Shown: positions 6,256-12,179 of the stretch, piece by piece
How positions within the stretch are numbered: position 1 is the stretch's first letter
Layout: each line of letters begins with the position of its first letter
Source of the DNA: UMGS1002 sp964463325
GTDB taxonomy: Bacteria; Bacillota; Clostridia; Oscillospirales; CAG-272
Direction of reading: 5' to 3'
DNA: 12,179 bases
Assembly: GCA_964463325.1 (NCBI GenBank)
Contig: CAYXBY010000046.1
Span: forward strand, 1 to 12,179
Notes under the pieces: generated by a model
Told to the model about the DNA's origin: nothing
The model's input: only the letters and a program-made list of their open reading frames with translations
The model's database searches: none
Made by a program: the position numbers and the translations under genes

Positions 6256-8211
6256 TCAATCCATAATATTCAGGCTGACCTCAGCCGAATTTGGCGACAT
6301 GCGCTCGTGTATAAAGTCACCGCCGACGCGGTAAGCGTTGATATATGCCACCGTCAGTGCGATGATCGCCCAAAAGGCGAAAAATACGCGATAATTATAC
6401 CAGATGTTGTCCGCCAACCCCATTACCAGCGCCGCCGTGATGCCACACAGACCGGCCGCCACTGTCATCCTCGCCTCGCCCGTGGAGCTGCGAATAAATG
6501 TGAAGCAGGCCTGCGCGAACAGGATTATTATAATTACAAACGTCACAAAACCCGAAATACCAAGCTCCGCAAGTATCTCCATTAGCAAATTGTGAGCATG
6601 TGGCGTCGCTTCTATGCCGGCATAAGCGAACAGCGGATACACCTGTTCAAACGCCGTCTGCCCCACGCCGATGCCGCAAAACCATACACGGCTAAGCATA
6701 TCGCTGACACCGCGCCAGGTGAAAACGCGGAAATAGGTTGATGAATCGTTCATATTGCCGATGCTCAGCAGTCGGTCTACGACCGAGCCCGGCATCAGCG
6801 CCCCAGCCAGCGGCATACAAAGCCCTCCGGCCAGCAGCACCGCCAGCGAGCGGTAGCTGAATATCAGATAGAACATCACCACCGACACTATCACGCCAAG
6901 CCATGCGCCTCTGGACCATGTCCAAACAAGGCAAAGCACCGTCAACACCAACGATAGCGCCGACAGCAGGCGTGACCGCCATCCACTGAGATATATCATC
7001 AGCACATTAAGCAGCGGGATGAGCATAATGAGATAGCAGCCGAGCACATTGGGGTTGTCGAAGAAGGACGTTGCGCGTCCTTCGATGCTGGCAAACATCT
7101 CTGTATCCAGCCAGCCGAGCTCAGCCAGCCCCAGCACGTATTGAAGCACTCCATAGGCCGCCGCAATCACACAGGATACCGCCATCACCTTGATGGCGTG
7201 CCGACAATCATCAGGAGTACGCAAAAGATTGACAACGAGATTGAAGGCCTGTATCAGTATAAAATACATAAATGCCGCCTCAAACGACTCGCGCCCGCCG
7301 ACGGTAAACAGTCCACCGAGCAGCATAAAGCAGCCGAACAGCGTCACAAAAACGCTGATAAGACCGAAGCGCATGGTACGCTTGCCACGCAGATATTTAA
7401 TAGTATAGCTGACCGCCACCAGCAGCACACCGCCACCCAGCAGCGCCGTCGGATGTGGGAACAGTGATAAAAACGGAAATGTCGCCAAAAGCAGCACTAT
7501 CCCGACCTCGGGCAGGCTGAGCACCATCGCCGCCACCACCGAGATGGCCATAAACGCCACTATTCTCAGCGGGCTCACGACATATGTGATGCTTCCAAGC
7601 AGCATTCCGAACACCAGCGCGAGGCCGTAACGTGTACTTCCAGCATCCTCGCCCGGATACAGCTTATCCTCGGGCAGACGCAGCAGGCGCAGCAATATCG
7701 CACGCGACAGCGGCGACTCCCGCAGCACCTGGCACACCGGGACGCTTATAAACAGCATTGGGATGGAGACCATCGCCACGATAAAGCCCACCAGCAGGTT
7801 GATATAGCTAACCGCCGTCTCGGTAATGACGTGCCGCAGCAGCGCCGCCAGCATGGTATAAAGCCCAAAGGCCATCGAAAACGTACCATATGTGCGCATG
7901 CTGGCGCCCAGCAGCCGTCCGCCGACATGGCTGAGCCTCTCGACTATCAGGCTGTTTTCAAATGCCAGCGCAATACGCCGCCGCAGACGCCGCATTGGCG
8001 TTTGCTTGCCGGGATGTACGCCGATCAAGGAGCCGGTCAGGCTCTCGTCAAGCAGCCGCTCGCCACGGGCGTAGCCGGTGAAAAAGCGTCCGAAAAGACC
8101 GTGTATAATGTTAAAATACAGCCACGCAGCCGCCGTGCGGAAGGCAAAGACTATCACGCTGGTCTTGACCGTTTCCGAAAAGCGCTCGCGTCGCTTATAG
8201 CCCTTTGTCAA
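6256..8211 (-). CDS. O-antigen ligase-like polytopic membrane protein (Wzy_C type) with long N-terminal extension
   Basis: The 651-residue protein carries many hydrophobic segments and two signatures of the O-antigen ligase/polymerase superfamily: WSRGAWLG at 432-439 and, in the large outer loop, PHAHNLLMEILAELGISG from about 537, with His538 and His540. Members move lipid-linked glycans onto acceptors or polymerise them at the outer face of the membrane. The family usually has about 400-450 residues; here about 200 extra residues precede it. The extension has an early hydrophobic segment (17-40), a basic polar stretch (41-107, including RRLRRR at 74-79) and further membrane helices. The start is a TTG at 8209-8211 placed directly after the trmD stop, with GGGAGG inside the trmD 3' end at 7 bases' spacing and no in-frame ATG nearby, so translation is probably coupled to trmD. 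The substrate is unknown. Confidence 0.85.
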   Translation of the reverse strand: MTKGYKRRERFSETVKTSVIVFAFRTAAAWLYFNIIHGLFGRFFTGYARGERLLDESLTGSLIGVHPGKQTPMRRLRRRIALAFENSLIVERLSHVGGRLLGASMRTYGTFSMAFGLYTMLAALLRHVITETAVSYINLLVGFIVAMVSIPMLFISVPVCQVLRESPLSRAILLRLLRLPEDKLYPGEDAGSTRYGLALVFGMLLGSITYVVSPLRIVAFMAISVVAAMVLSLPEVGIVLLLATFPFLSLFPHPTALLGGGVLLVAVSYTIKYLRGKRTMRFGLISVFVTLFGCFMLLGGLFTVGGRESFEAAFMYFILIQAFNLVVNLLRTPDDCRHAIKVMAVSCVIAAAYGVLQYVLGLAELGWLDTEMFASIEGRATSFFDNPNVLGCYLIMLIPLLNVLMIYLSGWRSRLLSALSLVLTVLCLVWTWSRGAWLGVIVSVVMFYLIFSYRSLAVLLAGGLCMPLAGALMPGSVVDRLLSIGNMNDSSTYFRVFTWRGVSDMLSRVWFCGIGVGQTAFEQVYPLFAYAGIEATPHAHNLLMEILAELGISGFVTFVIIIILFAQACFTFIRSSTGEARMTVAAGLCGITAALVMGLADNIWYNYRVFFAFWAIIALTVAYINAYRVGGDFIHERMSPNSAEVSLNIMD

Positions 8212-8224
8212 TCAGCTCCCTCCC
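8209..8224 (-). promoter_or_regulatory. Ribosome binding site and TTG start of the ligase-like gene, within the end of trmD
   Basis: The minus strand reads GGGAGGGAG (8224-8216), then the trmD stop TGA (8214-8212), then TTG (8211-8209) without a gap. The first GGGAGG is 7 bases from the TTG. This fixes the non-ATG start and implies that ribosomes finishing trmD can reinitiate on the next gene. Confidence 0.75.
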
Positions 8225-8919
8225 TTCTTGTCGAGCAGATCCGGCCGCTTGGCCGCTGTCAGCTCGACGGCGGTCTCATGCCGCCATTTATCGATATTGG
8301 CGTGATGCCCCGAGATCAGCACGTCCGGGACAGTGACGCCGTGAAATTCATATGGCCGGGTGTACTGAGGATACTCCAGCAGGCCATCCGTCAAGCTCTC
8401 GTCGCGAAAGCAGGCGTCGTCCGCCAGCACACCGGGACACAGCCTCGCCACGCAGTCGACCAGTATGCAGGCAGGTATCTCACCGCCCGTCAGCACATAG
8501 TCGCCGATGGAGATATCCTCATCGACTATCTCGTCCAGCACGCGCTGGTCGATGCCCTCGTAGTGCCCGCAAAGTATTATGAGCCGATCATAGTCGGCTG
8601 CCAGCTGTGCGGCACGCTGCTGCGTCAGCACCCGCCCCTTGGGCGACATATATATAACATGCCTGCGCTCGTCTTGCCGCACCGGCTCGGCCGCCAGCAC
8701 TGCCTCATAGCAGTCGTAGACCGGCGGCGCCATCATGAGCATGCCCATCCCGCCGCCGTAGGGCGTGTCGTCCACACGGTGGTGCTTGTCCTGACTATAA
8801 TCGCGTATGTTGTAGGTATTGACGGAAATATGCCCGGCGCGCCGCGCGCGGCCGATTATGCTCTCGCTCAGCACGGTATCCACCAGCTGCGGGAACAGCG
8901 TCATAATATCAAATCTCAT
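8212..8919 (-). CDS. trmD: tRNA (guanine37-N1)-methyltransferase
   Basis: TrmD is a SPOUT-class methyltransferase that makes m1G37 next to the anticodon and so prevents +1 frameshifting; it acts as a dimer in the cytosol. The 235-residue product is close to the family's usual size. It has the N-terminal MRFDIMTLFPQ, DDTPYGGGMGM (50-60), the trefoil-knot SAM site LCGHYEGID (116-124) and SIGDYVLTGGE (137-147), GLLEYPQYTRP (179-189), and the C-terminal GHHANIDKWR (204-213). At the position where well-studied TrmDs have the catalytic Asp of DSF, this protein reads DESL (173-176), so a Glu may align there. The ATG at 8917-8919 overlaps the rimM TGA by four bases (ATGA), with GAGG 5 bases upstream. 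The rimM-trmD pairing is conserved in bacteria; the usual rplS downstream is replaced by the ligase-like gene. Confidence 0.97.
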   Translation of the reverse strand: MRFDIMTLFPQLVDTVLSESIIGRARRAGHISVNTYNIRDYSQDKHHRVDDTPYGGGMGMLMMAPPVYDCYEAVLAAEPVRQDERRHVIYMSPKGRVLTQQRAAQLAADYDRLIILCGHYEGIDQRVLDEIVDEDISIGDYVLTGGEIPACILVDCVARLCPGVLADDACFRDESLTDGLLEYPQYTRPYEFHGVTVPDVLISGHHANIDKWRHETAVELTAAKRPDLLDKKGGS

Positions 8920-9428
8920 ATATCCTCAAGCATGCCCGCTATCGGACGGACATATATCCCCCGGTCCAGATCGATGCCCGTGACAAATTCCTCCACTGCC
9001 GGCATCATGCGCGAGCCCTGCGGCGTGTCGATCACATAAATATCCGACGCGCCGTTGTTGATGACATCGGTCAGCGTGCCTAGCTGCTCGCCGCTGTCGG
9101 CGTGTATTATGGGCAGACCGATAAGATCAGCGATAAAGTGATCGCCCTCACCGAGGCTGACGTCCTCACGGTGCAAATACATCACCGTGCCGACCAACGA
9201 CTGTGCCGTGTCCATGTCGTCGATACCCTCCAGCCACGCCAGCACAAAGCTCTTGCTGACCGACGCGCGGCGGACCCTCAGCTCGCGCCAGCCGTCGCCG
9301 TCGCGCATGCACATGCGGTCAAGCCGCGCCACGACCTCGGGGCTGTCCGCCCAGCATTCCAGCTTAACGGCGCCATCGCAGCCATGGGTATTTATTATCT
9401 TGCCACATTCAAGGTATGCCTGACGCAT
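8916..9428 (-). CDS. rimM: Ribosome maturation factor RimM
   Basis: RimM binds ribosomal protein uS19 and aids maturation of the 30S head domain. The 170-residue protein has the expected two-part plan: an N-terminal beta-barrel beginning LECGKIINTHGCDGAVKL (5-22), with LEGIDDMDTAQSLVG in its second half, and a C-terminal PRC-barrel with FIADLIGLPI, LGTLTDVINNGASDIYVI and MMPAVEEFV. The ATG at 9426-9428 is the first start after the promoter, with GGGAG about 10 bases upstream. It is the first gene of the minus-strand run and overlaps trmD by four bases. The rpsP and KH-protein genes that normally precede rimM are absent, since a divergent yajC lies upstream instead. Confidence 0.95.
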   Translation of the reverse strand: MRQAYLECGKIINTHGCDGAVKLECWADSPEVVARLDRMCMRDGDGWRELRVRRASVSKSFVLAWLEGIDDMDTAQSLVGTVMYLHREDVSLGEGDHFIADLIGLPIIHADSGEQLGTLTDVINNGASDIYVIDTPQGSRMMPAVEEFVTGIDLDRGIYVRPIAGMLEDI

Positions 9429-9464
9429 TAAGAAAACACTCCCTCTTATACTTATTCATTATTT

Positions 9465-9493
9465 ATTGTACCATATTATTGATGCTTTTGCAA
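9465..9493 (-). promoter_or_regulatory. Sigma-A promoter for the rimM-trmD-ligase transcription unit
   Basis: TTGCAA (9493-9488) and TACAAT (9470-9465) are spaced by 17 bases on the minus strand, in an AT-rich intergenic region. Transcription would begin near 9458, about 30 bases before the rimM ATG. The same pair of hexamers with the same spacing occurs upstream of rsmD. Confidence 0.7.
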
Positions 9494-9563
9494 CGATATA
9501 TTCTGATTTTTTCTCGGATTGGTCATAAAATGAAAAAGCAGCGGCCTTTTTTTGCAAATTCTA

Positions 9564-9592
9564 TTGAAATTTTTATCGGTTCGGGTTATAAT
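9564..9592 (+). promoter_or_regulatory. Strong sigma-A promoter for yajC
   Basis: TTGAAA (9564-9569), a 17-base spacer and an exact TATAAT (9587-9592) form a near-consensus promoter. The start point would lie near 9599, giving a leader of about 25 bases that includes CGGAGG. Together with the rimM promoter it makes 9429-9623 a divergent promoter region; I see no operator-like palindrome between the two. Confidence 0.8.
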
Positions 9593-9623
9593 ATAGGCAC
9601 AAAGTAATTATCGGAGGAAAAAC

Positions 9624-9953
9624 ATGCTTAACGTTTTTGCACTGACAGCAACTGATGCTACCGGCAGCACGACCGGCTCGTGGATAATGACGATCGGTAT
9701 GATCGTGGTCCTGTTTGTGGTCTTCTATTTCTTCGGGATCCGTCCGCAGAAGAAGCAGGAGAAGGAGGTTGCCGCTATGCGCAATTCCCTTCAGGTTGGC
9801 GACGAGATCACGACCATCGGCGGCATCATCGGCAAGGTGATCAGCATCAAGGAAGAGACTGTAATGATCGAGACCGGACACGACCGCACCAAGATCCGCA
9901 TACTCAAGAGTGCCGTGCGCTCCATCGACGTTCACGCTGAGGACGCTCAATAA
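9624..9953 (+). CDS. yajC: Preprotein translocase accessory subunit YajC
   Basis: YajC is a small membrane protein that associates with SecDF and the SecYEG translocon; its precise role is still modest in known genetics. The 109-residue product has a short polar N-terminus, one transmembrane segment at about 21-38, the family signature FGIRPQKKQEKE directly after the helix, and the cytoplasmic LQVGDEITTIGGIIGKV segment that is highly conserved. The ATG at 9624 has CGGAGGAAAAAC upstream, and a near-consensus promoter lies at 9564-9592. It is followed after 73 bases by a small membrane protein gene on the same strand, with a long hairpin in between. I see no secD, secF, tgt or queA next to it, although these are common neighbours elsewhere. 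Confidence 0.95.
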   Translation: MLNVFALTATDATGSTTGSWIMTIGMIVVLFVVFYFFGIRPQKKQEKEVAAMRNSLQVGDEITTIGGIIGKVISIKEETVMIETGHDRTKIRILKSAVRSIDVHAEDAQ

Positions 9954-9964
9954 GGTCAGGACAT

Positions 9965-10022
9965 AAAGCACGCCCCCGTTGAATATGATGTAGCGAACAT
10001 CATTTCACGGAGGCGTGCTTTT
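9965..10022 (+). promoter_or_regulatory. Long hairpin that buries the ribosome binding site of the TIGR04086-like gene
   Basis: Positions 9965-9991 pair with 9997-10021 around the 5-base loop AGCGA, giving 24 base pairs with two single-base bulges and one C/A mismatch (9975/10011). The lower stem is a perfect ten-pair AAAGCACGCC against GGCGTGCTTT. The only GGAGG before the next gene (10009-10013) lies within the 3' arm. Only four T residues follow (10019-10022, three of them paired), so it is a weak terminator by sequence. It could terminate most yajC transcripts, stabilise their 3' ends, or limit translation of the next gene. Confidence 0.65.
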
Positions 10023-10026
10023 CACT

Positions 10027-10422
10027 ATGTCAAATAAAAAACGCAATCGGCGTCGTGCGCGGCGACCGAGCAAAATGTCTCCCCTCCGCGGCATCGCCAT
10101 TGGGGTGGCCGTGTCGATCGGATCGGCGCTGCTGCTTGCACTGCTGTTCGCCGCTATCATCGGCTCGACCGCCGATCCCGCCCGTCTGACAACACCGGCT
10201 GCACTGGCCGCGCTCTACATTGCCTGCTTCGCGGGCTCGCTGTGCGCGACGCAGCTTTGCGGCGGATATCGCCCGGCCGGGCTTATCTGCGGCGGCATGA
10301 TCTGGCTGGGGCTGCTGCTGGTGTCGCTGGCCGTGCCCGGCGGAACGGATTGGGGCTCAGTCGGTCTGCACTCGCTGTGCACGGTCTTTTCGGCGGCAGG
10401 TACGCTGCCACGAGCGCGATAA
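10027..10422 (+). CDS. Small four-helix membrane protein, TIGR04086/YrzE-like
   Basis: This 131-residue protein has a very basic N-terminus (KKRNRRRARRPSK) followed by four hydrophobic segments: roughly residues 22-47, 56-75, 80-100 and 107-120. Length, topology and position right after yajC match the uncharacterised TIGR04086/YrzE-like family of Firmicutes, which is how I name it; the function is unknown. I prefer the ATG at 10027, although GGAGG (10009-10013) is 13 bases away. The GTG at 10015 would add four residues but would sit one base after the GGAGG, too close for use. The ribosome binding site lies within a long hairpin. A strong terminator follows 37 bases after the stop. The last residues (TLPRAR) are short and unremarkable. 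Confidence 0.75.
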   Translation: MSNKKRNRRRARRPSKMSPLRGIAIGVAVSIGSALLLALLFAAIIGSTADPARLTTPAALAALYIACFAGSLCATQLCGGYRPAGLICGGMIWLGLLLVSLAVPGGTDWGSVGLHSLCTVFSAAGTLPRAR

Positions 10423-10459
10423 AGCACTCATATATACCCGACATAGCAGCTGTATAAGC

Positions 10460-10500
10460 AAATGACTCCGGAACATGACGCTGTCCGGAGTCATTTTTTT
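10460..10500 (+). terminator. Intrinsic terminator of the yajC operon
   Basis: A perfect 13-base-pair stem joins 10460-10472 (AAATGACTCCGGA) and 10484-10496 around an 11-base loop, followed by a run of T through 10500. It is a textbook intrinsic terminator on the plus strand. The convergent ABM-fold gene ends at 10499, within the T-run, so the same stem also lies just beyond that gene; on the minus strand the tail is only TTTGCTT, so termination there should be weaker. Confidence 0.9.
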
Positions 10501-10792
10501 AGTCGAAGCTGATCGGGGTCGTCGGGATACCGACGCGGGGCGAGGCCATGTAGTCGGCCACCTCCTCGCGCCAACGCAGATAATGCGCGGTCTTTTTGTG
10601 TGCGGCCGCCGCCTCAGCATCGGCATAGACCTCATAGAGGAAGAATTTTGTCGGATCCTCGTTGCTCTGAAGCACGTCAAAGCGCACATTTCCGGGCTCA
10701 AGACGGGAATTTTCATGATTGTAGACGCTGATGGCCTTAAAGGCCTCGACGCATTCGGGGCGCACGTCCACGGTGACTATGGTTGCAAGCAT
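10499..10792 (-). CDS. Antibiotic biosynthesis monooxygenase (ABM) fold protein, putative quinol monooxygenase
   Basis: The 97-residue protein fits the small dimeric alpha+beta barrel of the ABM/YgiN family: an opening beta strand MLATIVTVDV, then EPGNVRFDVLQ (32-42), DPTKFFLYEVYAD (46-58), AAAAHKKTAHYLRW (61-74) and a final strand VGIPTTPISFD. Relatives include YgiN-type quinol monooxygenases and LsrG-type isomerases; the exact substrate cannot be told from sequence. The ATG at 10792 is chosen over upstream in-frame starts because AAAGGAGG lies 7 bases before it and the family's N-terminal strand begins there. A consensus promoter follows the MATE stop codon, so the gene is probably transcribed by itself. 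Confidence 0.88.
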   Translation of the reverse strand: MLATIVTVDVRPECVEAFKAISVYNHENSRLEPGNVRFDVLQSNEDPTKFFLYEVYADAEAAAAHKKTAHYLRWREEVADYMASPRVGIPTTPISFD

Positions 10793-10823
10793 TGCTTTGC
10801 CTCCTTTGACTGATCTCGGTGAC

Positions 10824-10852
10824 ATTATATCACACCTCCCGCGACTTGTCAA
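10824..10852 (-). promoter_or_regulatory. Full-consensus sigma-A promoter of the ABM-fold gene
   Basis: TTGACA (10852-10847) and TATAAT (10829-10824) are both exact and 17 bases apart on the minus strand. The -35 hexamer contains the TGA stop of the MATE gene. Transcription should start near 10817, about 25 bases before the ABM ATG. A 9-base direct repeat, ACCTCCCGC on the plus strand, occurs at 10834-10842 (inside the spacer) and at 10852-10860 (touching the -35). Confidence 0.85.
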
Positions 10853-12138
10853 CCTCCCGCCGGCTCACGCGCCAGGCGGCGCAGATACGGTATTATCATG
10901 GCCACTGCGACCAAAAGCGCCATCATATCAGCCAGTGGCGTCGCCCACGCCACGCCGTTCAGCTCAAGCAGGTGGTCAAGCAGTAGCATAAGGGGGATGT
11001 CGAGTCCGCCCTTGCGCAGCAGCGACAGTATCAGCGGCTGCACCCGCTTGCCGGTTGCCTGAAACACCGTCAGGACAAGGAAATTCAGCGCCGTCGTCGG
11101 GCAGGCGAGGCATACGATGCGCAAAAACGCGCGTCCAAAGCGCACGGTTTCGGCATCATCGATAAAGCAGCGCGTGATCGGCGTCGCGGCGAAGAACATC
11201 AGCGCCATACCCACCACAGCGACTATCAGACTGAAAAGCGCCAGCACGCGGATGGCGGACAGCATCCTGCGGCGGTTGCCAGCGCTGAAATTGAAGCCGA
11301 TCAGCGGCAGAGTGCCCTGCGTCATGCCCTGCGCGATAGCAAAGGCCAGCATATCTATCTTTTTTGCGATGCCCATGCCGGCAACCGCCTCGTTGGAATA
11401 GCCGGAGATAATGTTGTTGAGCACGGTGTTTGAAAGTGTACTCATCAGCGTCATAACAAAGCTGGGCAGCCCGACCGTCAGCACTTCCGCCGGTATGCCG
11501 TGACGGAGCGTGAAGCAGCGCGGCGACAGCGTTACGGTGCTGGTCTTACGTATTCTAATAATAAAGAAAACAAAATACAGCGTCGCGGCACAGTTGGAGA
11601 GCATGGTGGCAATGGCCGCGCCGGTAATGTTCATCTTAAAGCCGAAAATGAATATCGGGTCGAGCACTATGTTGAGTATTCCACCCATGGCCACGCCAAA
11701 GCTTGCCCTGCCCGAGTACCCCTCGGCGCGAACCAGATGCGCCAGTGCGGCGCTGAGCACCGTCGGCAGTGCGCCGACGCCGACCGTCCAAAATATATAT
11801 GACGCGCAAAAATCGTATGTATCCGCGTCCGTGCCGATAACGGGCAAAAGATAGCGCAAAAGCGCCGTCACCGCTGCTCCATAGCACAGCGCGACGCCCG
11901 CCGCCGACCATATGCAAAAGGCGGAGCAGCGCCGCGCCCGCTCGCGCTCGCCGGCGCCCAGGCAGCGCGAGATCATGCTCGCCCCGCCGATACCGAACAG
12001 GTTTGCAAACGCCGTCAGCAGCATAAAGACCGGCATGGCCAGCGTGGCCGCCGCCACCTGATCCGAGTCGTTCAGCTGACCGATAAAAAATGTGTCGGCC
12101 ATGTTGTAAACAACGGTTATCAGCTGTGTTATCCCCAA
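10849..12138 (-). pseudogene. MATE family efflux transporter, N-terminus missing
   Basis: MATE proteins export drugs or other organic compounds across the cytoplasmic membrane using Na+ or H+ gradients. The open frame encodes 429 residues with about 11-12 hydrophobic segments and the family core: QLITVVYNMADTFFIGQL (about 5-22), AAATLAMPVFMLL, GIGGASMISRCLGAG, and the second-half repeat with GLPSFVMTLMSTLSNTVLNN and GTLPLIGFNFSAGN. Family members have some 20-30 residues before the YNxxDTFFxG motif; here only eleven precede it. An in-frame TAA (12139-12141) blocks extension, the first codon would be a TTG without a ribosome binding site, and the first ATG lies within helix 1. So the gene is 5'-truncated or disrupted, or the sequence near the edge is wrong. 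The rest shows no frameshift, so the damage is recent or artefactual. I call it a probable pseudogene. Confidence 0.65.
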
Positions 12139-12179
12139 TTAGTGGGAACAATCACGCTCAATGGCAGGCGGCGGTGTCA
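12139..12179. other. Unexplained sequence at the right edge, upstream of the broken MATE frame
   Basis: This 41-base stretch should encode the N-terminus of the MATE protein but does not. The MATE frame has a stop at 12139-12141. A second minus-strand frame reads PLSVIVPTNWG and then stops. The third contains stops as well. An ATG at 12161 on the plus strand opens a frame to the edge without a convincing ribosome binding site. It may be one side of an insertion or rearrangement junction, or a contig-end artefact. Confidence 0.4.

Noticed and set aside
7831..9039. Open frame of 402 codons on the plus strand.
   Set aside because: It lies antisense to the clear ligase-like, trmD and rimM genes, lacks recognisable motifs, and is explained by the GC-rich codon pattern of the opposite strand.
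9416..9607. 63-codon plus-strand frame across the divergent promoter region.
   Set aside because: It spans both promoters, is AT-rich with no motif, and has no ribosome binding site; the region is better explained as regulatory.
10423..10500. Searched for a small cysteine-rich (SCIFF-type) peptide gene after the TIGR04086-like gene, because I recall such neighbours in Clostridia.
   Set aside because: No short frame rich in cysteine is present; the stretch holds only a terminator.
12161..12179. ATG on the plus strand opening a frame that runs off the right edge.
   Set aside because: Six codons only, without a convincing ribosome binding site; nothing can be said of it.
1..12179. CRISPR arrays, tRNA or rRNA genes, insertion sequences, riboswitch folds.
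   Set aside because: I found no regularly spaced repeats, cloverleaf, transposase motif or recognisable riboswitch core on either strand by eye.

Overview
The window looks like a chromosomal segment of an endospore-forming, low-redundancy Clostridia genome, most likely of the Oscillospiraceae/Ruminococcaceae type. The basis is a full-length SpoIVA, a Gram-positive HPr with both His15 and Ser46, strong GGAGG ribosome binding sites, consensus sigma-A promoters, a YajC plus TIGR04086/YrzE-like pair, and a moderately GC-rich composition. I see no phage, plasmid, CRISPR, tRNA or rRNA sequence. The family names come from motif recognition, not from a database search.

Layout. Nine genes lie on the minus strand and read from about 9430 leftwards to 95: rimM, trmD, a 651-residue O-antigen-ligase-like membrane protein, two tandem DUF4330-like single-pass proteins, an HPr phosphocarrier, uvrC, rsmD, coaD and spoIVA. 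Genes in the first half (rimM to the second DUF4330-like gene) are overlapping, abutting or separated by tens of bases, so they probably form one transcription unit from a promoter at 9465-9493. HPr has its own likely promoter (5021-5049), and rsmD has a promoter-like sequence at 2717-2745. To the right of a divergent promoter region (9429-9623), yajC and a small four-helix membrane protein run on the plus strand and end at a strong terminator (10460-10500). An antibiotic-biosynthesis-monooxygenase (ABM) fold gene and a MATE transporter follow on the minus strand. The MATE gene lacks its N-terminus near the right edge.

How the genes work together. Most are housekeeping: ribosome maturation and rRNA/tRNA methylation (RimM, RsmD, TrmD), CoA synthesis (CoaD), nucleotide excision repair (UvrC), sugar transport and catabolite control (HPr) and secretion (YajC). 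SpoIVA is the mother-cell ATPase that forms the base of the spore coat. The least explained block is the ligase-like protein with its two paralogous DUF4330-like partners at 5131-8211, a candidate envelope glycan module.

The most interesting regulatory signal is just before spoIVA. A 15-position hairpin (1581-1616) followed by six T residues looks like an intrinsic terminator, and its 3' arm is also the spoIVA Shine-Dalgarno sequence. A second long hairpin (9965-10021) likewise buries the GGAGG of the TIGR04086-like gene. Both are predictions read by eye from base pairing.
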